Both the position numbers and the translations under genes were made by a program. This document shows positions 37,794-49,318 of a stretch of DNA of 64,000 nt, piece after piece; position 1 is the first letter of the stretch; every line of letters begins with the position of its first letter. The notes under the pieces were generated by a model, which made no database searches, was not told where the DNA came from, and was given only the letters and a program-made list of their open reading frames with translations. Source of the stretch: Dacryopinax spathularia (taxonomy: Eukaryota > Basidiomycota > Dacrymycetes > Dacrymycetales > Dacrymycetaceae); assembly GCA_037974965.1 (NCBI GenBank), contig JBBPFI010000004.1:2046001-2110000 (forward strand). Direction: 5' to 3'.

Positions 37794-39345
37794 ATGCGTT
37801 TCTTCGCCCTCCTTTCGACTGTCCTCGCCTCCGTCTCTGCCGCGCAAGCCGCGTGCACACCCGTAAAGAACTCGACCGCGAACGCTGCCTCTCTCACTGG
37901 GGCAGGGTCGAGCGCTGTCGCCTCCACCGTTTCTGCTTCTTCATCCGCTTCTGCCTCTGCTTCTGCTTCGGGGTCGGGCAAGCATCATCATAAGGGCGGC
38001 AGCTCGTCTGCTGGCGCGTCTGCCTCCCCAACAAGCACCTTCGCCGCCTCAAACGTGACGAGCACGTTCCCCGCCTCCAACGCCACCTCCGCTACGGCCT
38101 CGTCCTCCGCCGCAAGCTCAACCGCCAGCTCGGTCGACACCTCTCTCACGCGCGTCCAAGCCGCAGGCAACGGCGCCTACTTCATCGGTGCCTCTTCCTA
38201 CTACCTGTACACGTACGCGGACGACGACCGTGCCGCCGTCCTCGACGCCATGCAGTCAGCAGGCATGACCGTCATCCGGATCTTCATCAGCGCCGTAGCG
38301 GCGAACAACAAAGGCTCGAACAACGCCGCGGTGAACGACGTCGAAGTGGACTATATTGGTACTTACGACGATACGATCCTGACGCAAGTCGACCAGCTGA
38401 TGTACGAGGCCAGCCAGCGTGGCATGAAGCTCCTCATCGCCCTACACGACCGGTACGCGCTGGGCTTCTGGTCCACAGACATCTACTGCACCCAACTCGG
38501 TATTTCGCCATATACGAACAACCCGCCCCAGATCGCCGATGCGAGCGCGTTCTATACGAACAGCTGGGCGAGCAGCATGTTCGACCAGCGGATGACGCAT
38601 ATCCTCAACCACCAGAACGCGCAGATGGGGAACGTGGCGTGGAAAGACCTGGACTCGGCGATATACGGGTTCGAGCCGCAGAACGAGCCTATGGGGCATA
38701 TGGACCTCGTTGCCCCCAACTGGGTCTGCGATCGGGCCAAGACCCTCGCTGGCCTGATTCCAGCGGGGAGCTCGATCCTCATCTCCTCCGGAGGGGGTAT
38801 AGATGCGGACTCGAGTGTGGGAGACTGGGCATTCGGCTGCGGAGAGATCGACGTCGTTGCGGTTCATGACTATAATCTCGGGAGCGACTTTTTGGACACG
38901 ATCAAGAGTGCGAACGAGCAGGCGAAGCAGCAGGGCCGGGTGAGTGTGGTCGGTGAGTGGGGGGTCATGGGGGACGATAAGGAGAGCAAGGCGCAGACGA
39001 TCGTTGATGCCCTCCAGGGCGACGGCATCTCCTGGCTGTAAGCACTCTCAACTTCTCCCGAAAAAGCATGATCCTGACCGCGCTGGCAGCTACTGGGAAG
39101 TAACGAAGCCCGGCGCAGGGTCGAGCAACTTCGAAGTCTGGACCGACGAGCCAACATGGAACGTGCTCGCCAGCGCCAGTCCGAACAACAGCAACAGCTC
39201 GAAGAAACGCGCCTTGGAAGCTGCATCCTTATACATGGGCGACAGCCATAAGGCGCGTGCGGTCCAAGTCGCCAAGAGCAGGAGCAGGAGGAGACATCAT
39301 GGCAAGCGCGGGATGTATGGTGCCCTGGGGCATCATTCACACTGA
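37794..39345 (+). CDS. Secreted GH5-family glycoside hydrolase (beta-glucanase/mannanase-like)
   Basis: Probable extracellular or wall-bound hydrolase of beta-linked polysaccharides. Two exons, 37794-39037 and 39090-39345, give 499 aa. A signal peptide (MRFFALLSTVLASVSAAQA) is followed by a ~120-residue Ser/Ala/Thr-rich linker likely to be O-glycosylated, then a catalytic domain (GNGAYFIGASSYYLYTYAD, GMTVIRIFISAV, LLIALHDRYALGFW). The acid/base glutamate lies in GFEPQNEPMGH and the nucleophile in VVGEWGVMG, as in clan GH-A. The intron falls just before LYWEVTKPGAG. The exact GH5 subfamily and substrate are not decided. The C-terminal tail is unusually basic (KSRSRRRHHGKR) and contains no GPI-like hydrophobic end. 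Confidence 0.85.
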
Positions 39346-41413
39346 GCTTGCCTCTGCCTCTGTCTCTCTCTTCCGCTCTCTCTTCCGCTCTCGGCACTGT
39401 TTCCCTTTCGGTTCCTGGCTTTGCTGTGCGATATTCGACTTCGACTGCTGCGCTTTCGATTCGATTCGACTTCGACTTCTCGTTCCCAGCTGCATTTCGC
39501 CTTTGCTTTCCTCTCATTTCGTCCCTCTCCTCCTCTCATCTCGGTTTTCTTGTTGGGCTCTCACAGGACCTAGACGGTCCTCCTCGACCAACCACCCGGC
39601 GTCGGTTGGTCATCCTCTCTTTCTCAACTCCTCCCTCTCGGTATATATGTCCAACTCAACGACGCCCTTGACGGGCACCCAGCATCTCCTCCGGGCTCGA
39701 TCTAGCAATATACGTACGTAACACGCAAGCACGGCACACATCTCTCGGTATCTCCCTCAACTCACGACCCCCTCAACCGCACTAGGCCCAAGTCCTAGCA
39801 TAGCATAGCATAGCTAACGATTTCTTTTCTTGCCCTGAAACGCTCTCCTGTTGAACTAGTTGTACGTGCTTAGGTATCGTAGATTAGTCTTGGAGGCGGC
39901 TGGAATTGGGAGTGCCTCTCTGGGAGGGGCGATTTGTAATGCTATGATTTGTTGGATCCAGACATCGGCCTGAACCAGCTCGAAACATTTCGACCCGTAA
40001 TATGATGGTTCTGCGGCGTTCCGCGAGTATGCAGGTCGGGAAATTGTGGTCTTTTTGTTGCTGTCTCGATTTCCACCAATGCTCTGAGAAGGGGCATGGT
40101 TTTCTTCTAACAAGGTCTTCATGAGCTAGTTTTGCGATGGTCTCTCCAATGGTTCTCGGCACCAGCACAGGAGGAGAAGGTACGCCTCTTAGATCGGTTG
40201 GGTCGTTCATCCGCATCGGCAACAGGGTGATCAGGCAGAATAGTAGTTGGTGCGCAGCAAGCCATACGCCTGCAGACGCGGAGGTGAGGTCGAGATCCGG
40301 CGAGGAGCTCGCGACCACTCTCGGCAGTCTCGGCGCACCGCAAAGATCAATATCATCAATCGAATTCGTATTCAGCTTCTGGCCGACCTTCCCAGGCTCT
40401 TCTGCAGATGGAAAGGCCGTGCACTGCGTCGCGGAAGCAAAGCCAACCAAGCGTGGTTAGTGTATTGATGGCGCTAAAACTAGCTTGGTTGGTTGAGATA
40501 GTGGATGTTGGGGTGCTTCTGACCCAAGGAGGTGGTAGTGATCATTCTAAGAAGTAGGGCAGATCGGCGATGTCGGCCAGTTTGGCTTCTCCGCATGCTT
40601 ATGCAAGGAGAGCGTGCGACCGTTGTCATCGCATAATACTCGGTGGCAATAGAGTCGTCAGTAACGATCGTCTTCCAAGAATGGCTAGAGATTCTCTATG
40701 GTGGAGTTAGACTCCTTGTGCAGGAGCGTGGGTAACTCCGTGAGGTTGACTTGCCAAATCTCTCCGTCAGTTCCCAGATTCATCTCCGTGGCACACGGAA
40801 CTGTCGAGATCAAGGACTGCGACGAACAACGCTGAATTAAAAGGGCTACATATGGTCAAGGATTTGACTTCATGCACCGTCCTCGTCTTTCTACGGCGGT
40901 GGGGGCGGTCTATGCGGAGGCGGAACAAGAACGGCGGCCGTTCTGGCACGAGCGGTTAAATGTCTATATCCGTTACGTACTTCCCCAGCTTCTTCTGTGT
41001 GCGGTTGACCCTGAGCTGTGGAAGCTCTTACTCCGCATGACATTCCCGATAAGCTCATTGTTTCGCGGAGAGACACTGCTTGTGTTCTAACGCTGTTGCG
41101 ACAGTTGATGTCTCCTCCTGCTCCAGAACAGGCACTGTCGGTACCGTCGTGCGAGTCGTCAGTAAACTCCGCTTGTCGCGGTCAGAAACATCCCCACGTT
41201 AAGGAGCAGAGACTGCAGAGCCTGTGGGTACCCGACAGCAAGATGCATTGGAGGAAGAGGCACATCGCCCGTTGCTCACAGCTATAACAATTCGTTTCTA
41301 TTGTGCTGATATATAGGTAGGGTATTTACTAGCTTGGCATACAAATAATTTAGCAACAACACCGAGCGGCGCTCTCCTGGAGTGCGGCACAATTACGGAT
41401 ACATGTAAGGGTT
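39346..41413. other. Intergenic, no firm gene
   Basis: A 2.1 kb gap with pyrimidine-rich GH5 trailer sequence at the left and two tandem copies-plus of the word TAGCA near 39796. A 188-codon minus-strand frame (39884-40450) shows no family signature. A short zinc-cluster-like peptide is encoded near 40570 and is treated as a finding. Confidence 0.45.
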
Positions 41414-42645
41414 TCAGCAGGACGGATTGGTGGCAGCATACAACAGAGCGGCCTGATTGTTGTAGATCCATGCTCTGAGCGAGATTGCGTTCGGGAACAG
41501 AGCACGGCAGGTGGCAATCTGCGCCGTGGGCCATGTGGGATTGTTGATCAAGTGTTTGATACTGCACCGAGATCAGTGGGCTGTGATAGTTCGCGACAGA
41601 AAGGGTTGCTCACTTCAGCCAGAATTCCTTCGGCACCGGAGGCTGGGGCATGCTGGGAATTCTGTTGAACTGCTCAAGCGTGAGCTCCGCTGTCCGAATG
41701 ACTTTGCGACTTGCGTCCCCGAGCAGCTGGAAGTACTGCCGCGGGGAGACAAAGTCCGTGATCATGGTGAGCGTTTGGCCTATCCATTGCTGCGGGTTCT
41801 TGAGAATGGCAAGGACAAATCCGCCTGTATCGGCTGCGCAGAAGCTGAACATTCCTGTTAGCACTGATGGAATCTTTCGAAGGCGAAACGTACCAAGGAA
41901 TGCCACTGTCGGTGGGTATCATCCACTCTCCCATGAGTCCACCTCGTGCTGGTTTCAGAACCTGTGCCAATATCAGAACAGAATCTCAATTTTCTCCGTC
42001 CAGGGCGCCTACCGTTGAATCCGCCATAGATTCAAAGGTCATCGTCGCCACGAGGCTGTATGAGGTCAACATCAGTAGAAAGAGGAGATGGGCGAACCGA
42101 CCTGGTAAAGGGCACGCCGCTTGAGCGCAAGTAGGCATCGATGTCATCTTTCGAGTCACGATGAGGTACCGGAAACGCAGCCCGTTCCAGGGTAGACCAA
42201 AGAAAGTGACGAATGCTTTCAGCCTTGGCGCAGTATACCAGATTATAGCCTTGCTGTCTCTCGACGTCAGGGCCGTTTTCCCAGGCTGAATTTGCACGGG
42301 ATCAGTTTCTGTGAGGTGTGAGCGGGAAAGCTACGTACAACTTGTCACCGCGAACACTCCATAAGCGCCACGGAAAGCTGCGTGGATTGATGCCACGTCG
42401 TTGTAATCGCAGCGAACAACCTCTGCACCGCTCGCGGCCAATTCTAACATCAAAATCGTCAGAAGTATTACAAAAGCAAAAGGGAAAAGTGGCTTACGGA
42501 GCGCGGCAGGGCTCGTCACGTCCCGCGTGAGAGCTCGTACATGGAAGCTGCCATCCTGGAGCAGGAATCGGACAACGGATCCTCCTTGCAGGCCGGTTGC
42601 ACCGCAGACTGCAATTATTGGCTTTTGTTGGTAGGCGTAAGACAT
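41414..42645 (-). CDS. NmrA-like NAD(P)-binding protein
   Basis: Atypical short-chain dehydrogenase of the NmrA/HSCARG type, cytosolic dinucleotide-sensing proteins; the founding member represses nitrogen-regulated transcription in Aspergillus. Seven exons: 42645-42498, 42443-42339, 42285-42102, 42055-42013, 41961-41894, 41844-41614 and 41561-41414, giving 308 aa. The Rossmann motif is GATGLQGGSVV near the N-terminus; further family blocks are VRCDYNDVASIHAAFRGAYG, VTSFWENGPDVERQQGYNLV, HFLWSTLE and MGEWMIPTDSGIP. The catalytic YxxxK pair of classical SDRs is not evident, as usual for NmrA proteins. A longer start at 42795 would add 50 residues; 42645 places the Rossmann strand near the N-terminus as in relatives. 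The intron before CFCAADTGGF was set by frame and is the least certain. Confidence 0.85.
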
Positions 42646-44665
42646 TGTTTTCTTCGGTATTGAGGTCGGGGAGACCGCTGTTGGGTATCTTGTGACTTTG
42701 TCACTTTCTGGCGTTCCATGTCGAGACTGAGTTGTATTTATGTCTTCTCCTGGGCGCAGTACAGAAGTTCCAGATGAGAGCACTGCAGAGGACATCTAGC
42801 TACGATGCTGTCCGAGAGACTGTGCCGTGAGTCGAGAGTTGGAGGGGGTGACTGTAGCCGAAGCGCCTGACGCGTAGACAAAGGTCGGAGGACCGCGAAG
42901 TAAGCCACGCGGTGGATATTAGGCCTAGCGCGACGATGACCTCACGCGGAAGATGAGCTAGTCCGGCACAGAGGGGCAAGAAATCAGGATCAGACGATTA
43001 TTGGACCTGACGCAGGTACGGCGAAGGATGATGCAGGACCTAGTCGAGATCTTCTTCACAACCACGCAGAAGAGCAACCAGGGTCTTCTCGGTCGTTGAC
43101 CTGATGGCAGTGAGGAGAGGTTGGTTGGCCGTGCAGGCCTTGCCGGTTTAAATGACCAGGGGTAGAGAAGCACAGGATCAGTCCTGCCATATCGCCCGAG
43201 TGTTAAAGCCACGCGAGCTGCCCCCTTGTTTGGAAGCCCAGGCTGGTGCACTGCAAATTCCTTCTTTTCACGGTTTTGCGTGCATATTGCCATGCGAAAA
43301 GTGCCATGCCAAGCGGGGTAGATAATGAAGTCACGTTCAATCGAAAATTCCCAGCTGAAAGGCGTGGAGGTTGGCAGAGAAGCTGCTGTAGACGATGTCT
43401 CACACGAGCGTGCAAGTGTCGTTTAGCTGCCCGATGCGGACCGCCGATTGCTGAAGGCAGTGCACTTGTTGTCGATTGATCGGTAATTCGCCGGTCTGAC
43501 AGAGAAAGGCCAGCCGGAGTAACGGTGAAAGCCCGAAAAGCGTGACGTGAACAAGCCGGAAAGGGGATTACAAAACCTTCGGTCGTGCTTATCAAAGCCG
43601 ATGAGGGCGGTGCAACCACGAAGCCCGAACCCTTAACCGGCGGCATCTGTCTCATCCCCCTTCCTCAGCTCTTCCCATAACCTGTACAGCCAAAATAACA
43701 TGGCGTTCCTACCCTCGGAAGACCTCGGTCAATACGCTATTTACCTTTAGGCCGACAGGACAGTGCCAAAAGCCGACATCGGGCTGTTCTAAAAAGCGCT
43801 ATAAGCGATCGCTTAAGTCGACGAAGCAGCAAACTACGGTTTCCAAAGAAAACGTCACCCCACGCGGGCAATGCATGGCTGTCCATTACTTCCGTTCAGC
43901 AGGGCCAAAAAGTCTCCTGAAAAAGAAGGAATGGACATTGACTCACAATTACCGACTCGACGACTATGCTGGACGTGCTATACCGGGTCAATGAGCCGTG
44001 ATGTCCTTGAATGGATGCATCTTCCCGGCATCCGTCTGGATTGTTCGAGCGAATCAGAGCATGTTTCAGACTGATGGACAATGTGCGGACATTTCGAAGA
44101 TGACTGGCAACGGGCGCTAGCGTAGATAATGGTATGGTTGCCCCGCCTCCACCTGTGAAACCCTGAACTACCGTATTCTTCTGCTTACCAATCCCTTCTT
44201 AAGAGTCTTTGACAATCAGGCTTGCGACGTGAGAATGTGTCATATCGGCTTGGCTCCATCTTCATCTCCCAACTTCACGCACAAGGGCAAGCCAGCGATC
44301 TTCTAGATCCTGTGCGCCTTTGACATGTGTGCACCCCAAATTCCTGGAAGGATCGTGTGACTTGCCTTTGTCGTGCTTCTGACGCGCCGAGCGCCTGGGT
44401 TTTCTCCATCTTCTTTTCCGAGGCGCAGCTGTAAATTGTAAAACATCATCTCGGAGAGCCATGTGCCGAACATGAGCAGCAATTTGCGGATTTCATCTGA
44501 TGTGATTATAGCTATGATCTATCGATTACATCTGATTGTGCTGTGTTCTACAACTTTTGTATACGGAACCACGGATATTCCGAGAATGCAAAGGAACGAA
44601 TGCGTGTGGAGTAGAATTGCGCTCAAAGGCGACGCTGTGGCCGACGAAGGGAGGGAATGACTTGC
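42646..44665. other. Intergenic, nothing recognised
   Basis: A 2.0 kb spacer upstream of the NmrA-like gene and downstream of the membrane-protein gene. Frames up to 150 codons (43203-43655, minus) lack any family feature. No element ends or RNA genes were identified. Confidence 0.5.
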
Positions 44666-45937
44666 TTAGATGTATCCCGCACGGCGCGAGAGGTCGATGC
44701 CTAAGCCAACCGCAAATCTGGCGTTGACTTCGCTCGAAAACCTGCGATGTTTGAACTTCTCGCCAACTGTCTCGCTCCGCGGCATGGCGGCTCGAGCGGG
44801 TTGTGGCGTAGTCGGTCCGTAGCTCCCGTAAAATCCACTAAAGCTGAACTTGCTCCGCCTTCCTGGTTCTTCTAATACAGGAGACAAGACAGGTGTGGGA
44901 GGTGAGAAGTGCGATCTGGGCGTATCGACGTCGAGCGACGAAATCTTCGGCGTTGCTAGCGTTGCCGGTGGTCTGAACGCAGGTTGGGGAGGCTGCGGTG
45001 ATGGGATAGGAGTTCCCATGATGGAGGGCGACGTTGGTTCCATCATGGCCGACCCGATGTTGCTGAACACGTCCAGGCCAACTAGCGTCGGGATACGTGG
45101 TGGTGCATCGGATATGCGATGCCGTGAGCGACTATATCGTCGTCCGACCTCGAGTCGCCCTGTTAGGGGTTGGTCTCCATACGAGCTGACAGAGGTCTCG
45201 GAAGCCGAAGGGGCAAGATGTCCGAAGTTGGTGTGCATGCCCCCTGCTCGAGAGGGATGCATTGGATCGCGCGGAGAGTAGGCAGGCGAAGGCGCAGAGG
45301 GCAGTGCTGGCGACGTCTTGGCGGAGTTGAAGTAGTAGGACGCTATATCCGAGCCACGCGTCCTGGGTCGAGAGTAGTCCGATAAGCCATCAGAGAATGA
45401 GGTGTCCTTGCTAGGCGGGAGGCCAGGCGAGAACGTTAGGGCGACAGGCGAGATGGCGTTCTGATCGAGCAGCCAAGCTCGGTCCCGACTTCTAGCTTCG
45501 TAGTCCTGCCCCTTCTCGTCCACGTTCTCTACGATCACGTTCTTCAGACTAACCACTCCTCCCGATGCGTTGTAGTAAGAGAAACGGCCGGCGAATGATG
45601 GCGGATCCGGCAGACCACGTTGCAGGACCTTGAGGTCCGCTGTTGCAGACGGCTCGATCCAAGTACGAGCTGATTCGCGTCGCTCCGGCTTCGAGATGGC
45701 AAACTTCGGTATCTTGCCTCTCCGGCGACCAACGTACACCAGAACGGAGACGATCACGAGCACCAGGAAGACGGCAACGCTGATGAGGATGAGCGTAAGC
45801 GTCGAGAAATGGATGAAGGTCGGCTGTGGATCTGCAGGGTCGGCATTGGGTAAGGCGTCCGCCGTTGAATTGATCGCTGCATTGCCTCGCCGAGTGAGGC
45901 GCTGTGCCAGAGCGTGATGGTCGAGGAGGGCGGGCAT
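44666..45937 (-). CDS. Single-pass membrane protein of unknown function
   Basis: One uninterrupted frame of 423 codons. I do not recognise the family. One clear membrane helix lies at about residues 45-68 (LTLILISVAVFLVLVIVSVL), followed at once by a positive cluster (GRRRGK). By the positive-inside rule the long C-terminal part (~350 residues) is cytosolic and the short N-terminus is outside or luminal. The tail is Ser/Pro-rich and probably disordered, with short blocks that could be phosphorylated or bound by partners (SPRDPMHPSRAGG, SDAPPRIPTLVGLDVFSN). Low-complexity, coding-like composition and a clean single exon support a real gene. A receptor- or sensor-like wall protein without an ectodomain is one possible reading. 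Confidence 0.7.
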   Translation of the reverse strand: MPALLDHHALAQRLTRRGNAAINSTADALPNADPADPQPTFIHFSTLTLILISVAVFLVLVIVSVLVYVGRRRGKIPKFAISKPERRESARTWIEPSATADLKVLQRGLPDPPSFAGRFSYYNASGGVVSLKNVIVENVDEKGQDYEARSRDRAWLLDQNAISPVALTFSPGLPPSKDTSFSDGLSDYSRPRTRGSDIASYYFNSAKTSPALPSAPSPAYSPRDPMHPSRAGGMHTNFGHLAPSASETSVSSYGDQPLTGRLEVGRRYSRSRHRISDAPPRIPTLVGLDVFSNIGSAMMEPTSPSIMGTPIPSPQPPQPAFRPPATLATPKISSLDVDTPRSHFSPPTPVLSPVLEEPGRRSKFSFSGFYGSYGPTTPQPARAAMPRSETVGEKFKHRRFSSEVNARFAVGLGIDLSRRAGYI

Positions 45938-47436
45938 TAGGCGAAAGGGATTACGAGGGTCGGTGTATAATGACTGGTCTGGCGATACAAGTAGAGAGCG
46001 TTAGGTGTGAAACGAGTGTGGTGGACGTCGCGTCGCCTAGAGGCACGACGCGGCCGTTGAAGTCGAGCAGATCTTGGTGGTTGTTCGATACAGGGCTAGG
46101 TAGGGATACAGGTCGTCGTCGTCACAAGCAGAGGATTATATTGTAGAGATAGAGTAAAGCACTAGCAATGGGTTGGTAGAGAAACGTGGATGAGGAACTG
46201 GTATGGACCGTGCCGCTACCCATACATGACCAGCGCGTCGATGTCCGGCACGGTGGGAATGCCGCGTCAAGCTCAGACGCAGAGGGGTCTGGGCGCCTAC
46301 CAACCTTATTTTGACCCATCCAATCAGCCTCCTCATTCGCTCCTCTTTTCACAATGGCTGCCAGTCTTACCTAGCTCGTTAGAGGTAGGTTGTTCCCCTG
46401 CCCTGAATGCGTGCCCTGTTTTCGTGCACGGAAACGCTATGGAAAGGGCCTGGTAACCTGTTCTTGGACCCATTTGCTTCCGCGGAAGCGCAATGCAGGA
46501 AATCTTCAGGTTATGCTATGGAAATTGAAAGCTCCTTGACCCGGCCAAAGCGACCGTCGAGCGAGCGAGCGAAGCGAGCGAAGCGAGACGGGCGCGACGG
46601 CCTATAGCCATTCTGGATGTAGCTAGCTATGAACACTCTACATTGTGTATGCTACTCCTGGACAAGACGACACAGAGCGCGCATCTTGCTACGAGCTAGG
46701 TCCCTGCCGGCGGAGCCCGGCCCCTTCCAAGTATTCGGCACCTTGGCTATTCTTGGTATTGCGATCGGAGTGAAGAGTATCATGCTATACAGGCTGGTGA
46801 TTGTTGTTCGCGCACGAGCGGCCGCACAACAAACATCTCCCACCATCAATTCACTGCGTCATGCGAAGCCAGCCTATTTGTCAAACCCGCAGATGATCTT
46901 GATGCTCGGTCTTGAGTGGGGTCTATATTCGGGTCCCGACTCTTCCACCGAACTACTGTCAACCCAGCTTGACAGCGCGCAAAGTGACGCGTATAAGGAG
47001 AAGAAGGCCCGCCCAGACCAGACTCCAACGGATCACAGTTCTACTCCGAGCAGTCCGGAGGCTCCGGGGTGGTTGTGGCGTCGAAAATGGAAGACGCGTT
47101 GCGTCATTGTATCATGCCACAACACCGAGTTTTGACCGTCTTACGCGCCTCCCTGCCTGTCGTCCGAAATCGAATGCCCAGCGGTGGTAGTGGTGGACCG
47201 TGGTTCGCGACACGCCTTCTGGTACCGAACGCTTCTTTGCTGCGAAGGAGTCTGAAAACCTAGAAATACGACGAGGACGGTGGGCAGGATGGCTGGCGAG
47301 ACGACCTATACACGTATCCGTCCCATCCCACCCCTGCTCTCCCCCTGGTGCCTTACCACCATCACCACCGTCAAGGCAGCAGCCTGACTGACACCGAGTC
47401 CTATACACGCGGACTTGGTTCCAACAACAATACACG
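45938..47436. other. Intergenic upstream of the aquaporin pair
   Basis: A 1.5 kb gap. A 168-codon plus-strand frame at 46629-47135 carries one hydrophobic stretch and a possible trace of a cation-efflux protein (see findings). A short GAGC/GAAG-rich simple repeat lies near 46560-46590. Promoters of the two flanking divergent genes must lie here. Confidence 0.45.
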
Positions 47437-48419
47437 ATGGCCTCCCTTCTAGCTGACTGGAAGAACGACCTCGCCGCGGCCGGGTTCGAGTTCGCAGGGA
47501 CGATCACCTTCCTCCTTCTCGGGCTCGGGCCCATCCAATCCGCCGGCATATCCAAGTCCCAATACCCCACCAGCGCCGGCCCAGATGCGGGGGGAACGCC
47601 GCCCTACTCGATAGACCAGATGATGTACGCTTCTGCTGGGCTCGGGTTCGGGCTGCTGGTCTCGGCTTGGCTGTTCTTTCGCGTTACGGGGGCGCTGTTC
47701 AACCCGAATATCTCGACGGCTTTATTGGCGGTAGGGGTGATAGGGCCGTTCAGGTGGGTGTGTTACTGCGTCGCGCAGATGGTGGGGGCTATCGTGGCGA
47801 GCGCGATCTTGAAGGGGCTGATGCCTGGGCCTCTGAACATCGGGTGAGCTCGCTCTCCGTATCGTCACTTGCCAGCCCGCTGACGTTACGGGTTGTGGTA
47901 GGACGATGCCCGCCCCAGGGGTGAACCGCGCTCAAGCGCTTTTTACCGAAATGTTCATGACCTGTTTCGTACGTTTCTCGTCCCCTTCCCTTCCTCTGCT
48001 CCAAAACCCAACGCTAACACCAACCCTAGTTAACACTAGCAGTCCTCATGCTCGCCGTCGAGAAACACAAAACCACGCCTATCGCTCCTATCGGTGTAGG
48101 ACTCACGCTCTTCGCGTGCGAGTTATGGGCTTTGAACCTGACTGGAGGGAGCCTCAACACCGCTCGCTCTTTTGGGCCGGCTGTTATTTCGGGCTTTCAG
48201 AACTCGCACTGGATTTATTGGCTCGGCCCAACATTGGGGGCGGGGTTGGCAGTTCGTACGTCCCACCGCTACTTTCCTCTCACCGTACTGGAGTTGACAC
48301 TTTCATCAGTTATCTACTTGGCCGCAAAGCGGTCAGAGTATTGGACACTGGCACCGCATCAAGATACCCAAGACTTCAAGAAATCGCCAGACCCGTTGAA
48401 GAGGCTGGAGGCGAACTAG
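47437..48419 (+). CDS. Aquaporin (MIP family), copy 1, atypical NPA boxes
   Basis: Membrane channel for water or small solutes. Four exons, 47437-47843, 47902-47968, 48030-48255 and 48310-48419, give 269 aa with six membrane helices. Family features: FEFAGTITFLLLGLGPIQ, VKHKTTPIAPIGVGLTLF-like second half, and GGSLNTARSFGPAVISG. The two pore boxes are not NPA: loop B reads NPN (residues 89-91) and loop E reads NTA (201-203). The arginine after box two (R204), part of the selectivity filter, is kept. Copy 2, 0.9 kb downstream, has exons of the same sizes and the same boxes, so the pair arose by tandem duplication. Short N- and C-termini fit an orthodox aquaporin rather than an aquaglyceroporin. 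Confidence 0.92.
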
Positions 48420-49318
48420 GCTGCCGGGGCATGAGGGGACCTGAAGCGAACTAGTTCACCGCTTCGTGGAGATGGTGGAAGGGAGAGCGGGGGGGGGGGG
48501 GGGCGGGGGGGGGGGGGGGGGGCGCGGTAACCTGGAGGTGTCGTCTATCCTGCGGTGCGGTTGAGGGGAGCTTCACATCGCATGTATGTATGTAGATAGA
48601 GTCAAACTGTATCGATAGTCCAATACAACTTATGCCAATGTCGATGACTGACCCCCGCCCTTGTCGTAACTATCGGAGTTGGCTGCGTGTCTCTTGCCCC
48701 GCAACTCCAGCCTCTCAGTAGAGTGAGGGATCTGACGCCCGCTCGAGGCTACAGAGCAAGAAGACCATGCGGTCTGGTTCGAACAACCCCGCGTTGAGCC
48801 CAAGCTGCACATCTCCGGATCCGATGTTCTCATCTAGCTACATGGCACACGACCCGATCCTGACTCCTCCATCAAGTCCGCACAGCAGATGTCTGTCAAA
48901 CTGCACACGCTCAAGATTCAGACTATCCCGGTGACGTCCTTATCACCAAGCTTAACCCACCTGGGTCGAGTCGAGTCCAGACCGACATATATTGGCATAA
49001 ACCGGTTGGTCGAAGCGAAGCGAGCAGTGACAAGCATTGGGCCCGACTCTGCGCGTTGCGTCATCCCACTCTGTCAACCCTAGCCACTTACCATCCTCTA
49101 TCGCGCAAATTGGCCTCTTACCGACTATTGCTTTTTCGCTTAATCGACAACTGCCTGGAGGGGTGGTACAAATAGGAAGAGTCGGGGGAAGGATGAGGAG
49201 TCTACGCGCATACACGGCTTGCCTTTTTCACCCATAGCCTGCTATCCTCCTCCCTGCCCCGTTTCACCAAGAAGTTGACCCGGTCGAATACACGCGCTCG
49301 AACCAACCCGCGCCAACA
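48420..49318. other. Spacer between the two aquaporin genes
   Basis: An 899 bp gap holding the trailer of copy 1, the guanine tract described separately and the promoter of copy 2. No gene is supported. Confidence 0.55.
48489..48522 (+). repeat. Guanine homopolymer tract
   Basis: Fifteen G, one C, then eighteen G in a row, 70 bp after the stop of aquaporin copy 1. Such a tract can fold into a G-quadruplex and is also a classic place for sequencing length errors. Confidence 0.9.

Noticed and set aside
37021-37866. A 281-codon plus-strand frame upstream of GH5
   Set aside because: It overlaps the GH5 start in another frame and reflects the pyrimidine-rich leader; no motif.
39884-40450. A 188-codon minus-strand frame
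   Set aside because: No family signature, no splice-consistent extension, atypical composition.
43203-43655. A 150-codon minus-strand frame
   Set aside because: No recognisable domain or coding-like pattern; sits in a gene-poor spacer.
48760-48840. A GGTTCGAAC-type tRNA B-box match
   Set aside because: No matching A box, acceptor stem or cloverleaf could be drawn around it.
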